From the NCBI GenBank assembly GCA_900208305.1, contig OAPG01000056.1, forward strand, positions 1 to 20,608: 20,608 nucleotides of DNA, given 5' to 3'. This DNA is from Melanopsichium pennsylvanicum. Taxonomy: Eukaryota; Basidiomycota; Ustilaginomycetes; Ustilaginales. Every line of letters starts with the position of its first letter. Position 1 is the first letter of the stretch. The notes beneath the pieces were generated by a model. It worked only from the letters and a program-made list of their open reading frames with translations, had not been told where the DNA came from and did no database searches. Of the stretch, positions 17,072-20,608 are shown piece after piece. A program made the translations under genes and the position numbers.

Positions 17072-17113
17072 ACCCCATAGACTCATTTGTCCGTAAGGCA
17101 GAACATACAACAT
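16292..17113 (-). CDS. LAGLIDADG endonuclease of cob intron 3, second copy
   Basis: The 273-codon frame is identical to 11002-11823, including the [12 protein letters not shown] and [11 protein letters not shown] motifs and the TTA-rich run-on tail. It is fused to mirrored exon 3 (17072-17107). Confidence 0.8.
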   Translation of the reverse strand: MLYVLPYGQMSLWGKIYCPTCINNSYIIFGSFIFITVYLSDNLIAKRLPATSRVGAHNMDILSIIFGSLLGDSHAERRAIGNGTRISFSQEAIHKEYLLWLHNLISNLGYSTPNLPKIQTRLGLGGKLRYVIRFHTFTYSSINWIHDLWYVNGVKCVPKNIGEFLTPLALAIWIMDDGGRVGKGLKFSTNSFSYEDCLLLSNVLFDKYNLRTSVQSAGVENQYIIYVFKESMPALREIVQPYIVSSMLYKLGELHFLDIFLLLMYSLKYLRRH

Positions 17114-18380
17114 CTCTATCTATTTACTATATATTATCACAGTAAATAATAGTTGTACCTAATCAATAAATAATCATATTACTATTATTTATATCATTTT
17201 AGGCCTTGAAAAGTAGTACAGATTTTGTCTTTACTTTAGATGTCCGACTGTACATTAAGCACCATTTCAGGCACCCACAAGTGACCCAGTCTGTAGCGAT
17301 CGTGTATACAACCGACGGTCTTGAAAGGTGATAACTTCCGTTGACCGTTTTCACTCGCATTGCCAAAGATAATATTATAATTACTATCTCCAATACCCCC
17401 GTCGAGGTATTCTATCATTATTAACCCTATTCTCTATACAGATTAAAAAGGGGAAAACAATAGGACTATAAATGTATTTTTATATTAAACTTTGCAGTAT
17501 ATTAATATAACTAATTATTCAATAGTATCTTTAGTTGTTTTTAACAAGAAATTTATTCTTAATAACACCGGCCCCCATTTAGAGCACGTTGAATAGTCTT
17601 TTCAGCACATGAAATCGCAATACTTGCTTCCTTAATGCTTATAAAATGAATAGGATTAGAACCATCAAGATTTATAATAGTAACAGGTCGCATATTAGTG
17701 GAACATTTCATTCGTGATTCAATAGACATAGGTTATCGAAGTAGTGCTGCTTTACGAATAAGTTCACGTGTTTCTTGAGAAAGTGTTTTTCCTTTGTTAA
17801 TATTTCCAACTCGTTCTCGTCGTTCTTCAGAATAATTATCACGCATTTTAGCTAGAGACTCTTCGGAATGTTTCCATCCGCGCGCAGCGCCTATTACTAG
17901 CAAGAGGTGCAATATTGTATTGTGGTTTCAGAGTCTGTAGATAATAATCTTCTCGATTAAGAAGAAGTGTACTATCCATTTTATTTTCTTGTGGTACAAT
18001 TTCTAGTACTAGAAATGCAAATTGAGATAGTCCATATTTGTTTACAGCATTAGCAACTCGTTTATTTCCTGTAAAAGAGAATAGATGCTTATGGAAACGC
18101 ATATAAAGATTACCTGTAACAGCACTACCTACATAATATTCCCCTGTTACTAGATTAATAATCATATAAATACCTGAGAAAGATTTAAGAGATTGATAAG
18201 CATCTTTTTGTATCAGGATTAGTAAGATTTTCAAATAGAAGGCGCTATGCGCGGTTTAATATTCTGTTTATCAAGAATAGATTGTAGACGTGAACTAGGA
18301 ATAAGAAGAGTAGGAATAGAAAGATATTGAATATTAGTTATATCGATATTATAAAAACACATCCATTTTTGGCCAATAAA
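17108..18380 (-). other. cob intron 2, second copy
   Basis: Mirror of 9734-11007 with small indels: one extra C near 17575 (GGCCCCC against GGCCCC) and two missing bases near 18202-18207. Core blocks are unchanged. Confidence 0.75.
17531..18380 (-). pseudogene. GIY-YIG endonuclease of cob intron 2, second copy
   Basis: It has the same broken structure as the plus copy: both GC inserts (complement at 17880-17892 and about 18239-18254) and the TAA before the NUMOD1-like tail. The open part 17848-18234 is longer at its start than in the left arm because two bases are missing near 18205. That loss changes the upstream frame and is probably an error. GIY...YVG, the Arg and the Glu are all present. 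Confidence 0.75.
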
Positions 18381-18573
18381 ACCAAGGAAAGCAATAGCCA
18401 TCATTAGAACTAGAATAATAACTCCAATTGACCATAGTAGTGTTCGTGGTGATTTGTATGATCCATAGTATAGTCCTCGTCCAATGTGAAGATATACAAA
18501 GATAAAGAAAAAAGGATGCTGTATTAGCGTGTAGGTATCGAATTAGCCATCCATAGTTAACATCTCGCATAAT

Positions 18574-20112
18574 CAAAGAAAGATACTCACAGAAATTTGT
18601 GCGCTAGCTAATAAAATCAAATATTTTTATAAAATAATATTTACTTAGCTTTTGTTGTAAATTCATATCGTTCTTGATAGGATTTACCAGTATCAAGATA
18701 TCGTGCTAACAAATTCGAGTTGTACCATTTAGCCCAACACTAGCGGCAGCTTCCGCATTACTCGTAAAAAGACTACCTTTTACTAGCACATTATAATCAT
18801 AAACCCAAACATTTCGTGTTTTATAAGTTTTAGCAAAATTCAAATTCAAATTCAAATTCAAATTTTGTGATAGCTCTAGATGAGTCATTTTTGGAGTTAG
18901 TGTTACAGGTAGAGAAGTATCAAACAGTGCAATATCAATATTAGGTGTATTAACTTATTTAATTGCTGTACTATATCATGATTTATTAACAAAATAAGCA
19001 ATAGCTACTGCTAGTTTACGTCCTTCTGTTAGATAAATATAACCAAATTTATGTATATATAGTACAATACACCAATAATAAAATCAGTTCCTTTTCGTGT
19101 TTGGAATGGAAATTGAATAAGAAGATGTGCTAGAATATCATGAAGAGAATCAATATTATTATATTAAATACTAGTACATTAGTATTTTTATTCTATTTTA
19201 TTTTAGTGATACAGAAAATTGACTAAATTGAAATTCAGTTGATAGTGAAATTATAAATTTAGAGATTGAAGCTAGAACATGTGTATTTCGGACATTTTGT
19301 ACAATTTTAAAGTAAGGAACTAACCAATAAACAAAAATAGTGTTATTAGTGTATTTGGAATTAGTTCATAATTAATAGACTGTCGACCTGTATTCATATT
19401 TTTAATACTGGTTTTTAGCCATGTTAGATCCGATCCTATAAATACAGAACTTTTATTAATTACTAGCTTTTTTAACTACTTTACAAAAATATAGATAATC
19501 GAGATATTTTGTAGTTAGTAGCTTATATTGATCTAGAATAGGAAATAGTATATTAATAAAATCAGCAGTATTATTAATAACATATACAGCACTATTTTTA
19601 TTAATAATTACTTTACCTACACTATAAACTCTTTAATTTTATAAAGAATTTCAATATCATCAATATGTAGGTTAATTCGGAACATAACACGTAGATACTT
19701 ACGATCCATAAAAACTTAAAAATTTACGGGGCGCATCAATAAATCCAACTAGCCACTGTTTGAATTCTTCTTTAGTAAAAGTTTTAATCTCTTTTTTTAT
19801 ATAGTTAAAGCACGATACTTGACACGCTAAGCTGTGAGATCGTTGCCTTGGACTTATTTATCTTTTATTATATCAACAATTTATTTTCTTTTTTATTTTT
19901 AATAATCTAAGTTTATTTATAATTAATAAAAGCCTCGCGTGTAGTCTCTGAGGATCCTACTTTCTTAAATTTAAGATTTGGTTTCCTGCTGATTGTCCCT
20001 TATGATCCTTTAGATTTTTACTTCTTTTTATAAATTAGTACTATATGGCTTAATAGGCTTTCCAGCATATAGCGAAGTTTAATGAGCACATCAATAGGAC
20101 TTTTAAAAAAGT
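18574..20112 (-). other. cob intron 1, second copy
   Basis: Mirror of 8004-9541 with the most changes. Examples are the P7-type strand region (AATAAGTCC against ATATAGTCC), C4 against C3 near 19725, and single-base losses near 19610 and 19925. Confidence 0.7.
18642..19795 (-). pseudogene. decayed LAGLIDADG endonuclease of intron 1, second copy
   Basis: Mirror of 8325-9474 with extra frame breaks. Two inserted bases near 18706-18712 cut the NUMOD1-like segment after GLNGTTRI. A missing base near 19620 and an extra C near 19725 break the first domain. Confidence 0.7.
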
Positions 20113-20608
20113 ATGCTCAACACTAATAAATGCTAGATCAACTGATGGTGTATAATGCATAGCTAGAAATACTCCTGTAAGAATTTGGATTACTAGACAA
20201 GTTCCTAGTAGTGATCCAAAGTTCCACATGTAAGAAATATTCGAAGGTTGTGGACTATCAACTAGGTAACTATTAACTAGACCTAGAATAGGATGTGATT
20301 TAAGTAGTCGCATTAACTTTTTTCTTTTTTTTACCTTTCATTTAATATAGTTAAAATATTTTTATCCTATTTTATTTATATTATGATAAGGATTTTTCTA
20401 TTCCATCTTATTGTTATTTACTTATCCTTTCTTTAATGTACTATATCTTACTAAGATATTCAATATTTTTAATTTAGATAGATAAAAGAAGTAGAACACT
20501 TCTATTATATTCTATGAATTTTTTATCCATACTGTTCTGTAAATATACACGACTCTATGGTATATTACTATTTCCACTAATTTTAGTCATTCTATTTTTT
20601 AGAATAGA

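Larger units (their letters stand above)
13937..20313 (-). pseudogene. cob: second cob copy, minus strand, with chimeric 3' end
   Basis: Exons mirror the plus copy: 20113-20313, 18381-18573, 17072-17107, 15903-15963 and 14604 downwards. Exon 2 here has one extra A in an A-run near 18511 (six against five), which breaks its frame after ANTASFF. Exon 5 reads through the unique spacer, then continues antisense through the left arm and stops at 13937. That gives a C-terminus partly made of reversed exon 5 sequence (for example [10 protein letters not shown]), not the normal final helix. As written this copy is not functional. It is either a fold-back artefact or a non-functional rearrangement. 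Confidence 0.8.
14110..20608 (-). repeat. right arm of large inverted repeat
   Basis: This is the reverse complement of 7508-14005, reaching the last base of the window. From 14110 to about 17570 I find no difference from the left arm. Beyond that there are at least a dozen one- or two-base changes, mostly homopolymer indels. Wherever a gene frame tells, the left arm is the intact version. Confidence 0.95.

Overview
This is mitochondrial DNA of a fungus, most likely an ascomycete yeast outside the Saccharomyces group. It carries an intronless cox3, a cob gene split by four group I introns with homing-endonuclease ORFs, and eight scattered tRNA genes. They sit in very AT-rich spacers full of microsatellites, hairpins and short GC-rich clusters. 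CTN reads as leucine, since conserved Leu positions of Cox3 and Cob use CTA/CTT. TGA probably reads as Trp, but only decayed ORFs support that. No rRNA, nad, atp or cox1/cox2 gene was recognised.

Layout: 1-3438 holds trnQ(UUG), trnK(UUU, minus), trnS(GCU) and about 2 kb of decayed, membrane-protein-like coding sequence. 3439-5965 holds trnA(UGC), trnF(GAA), trnY(GUA) and trnS(UGA, minus), separated by AT-rich spacers. 5966-6802 is cox3, followed by trnI(GAU). From 7803 the cob gene runs rightwards. Its exons are 7803-8003, 9542-9733, 11008-11043, 12152-12212 and 13511-14005. Intron 1 has a decayed LAGLIDADG ORF, intron 2 a broken GIY-YIG ORF, and introns 3 and 4 each an intact LAGLIDADG ORF fused to the upstream exon.

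At 14005 the sequence folds back. From 14110 to the last base the window is the reverse complement of 7508-14005, so all of cob and its introns appear again on the minus strand. A 104-base unique spacer separates the arms and holds the only copy of the next stretch of cob coding sequence. The arms look identical for about 3.5 kb on each side of the turn. Further out the right arm differs mainly by one-base indels, which break cob exon 2 and the intron ORFs. The simplest reading is a fold-back (U-turn) junction or an assembly/read artefact, not two working cob genes. A real inverted repeat cannot be excluded from sequence alone.

Three patterns deserve attention. (1) A family of 13-16 nt GC clusters, plus one 28 nt element of a second repeat family, interrupt ORFs. 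In four places, removing the element exactly restores an open frame. (2) cox3 and the cob exons contain no TTA or TTG leucine codons and no AGA, although the genome is AT-rich. The same signature marks the endonuclease ORFs and the decayed ORF region. (3) Introns 2 and 3, only 36 nt apart, share near-identical catalytic core blocks but carry endonucleases of different families.
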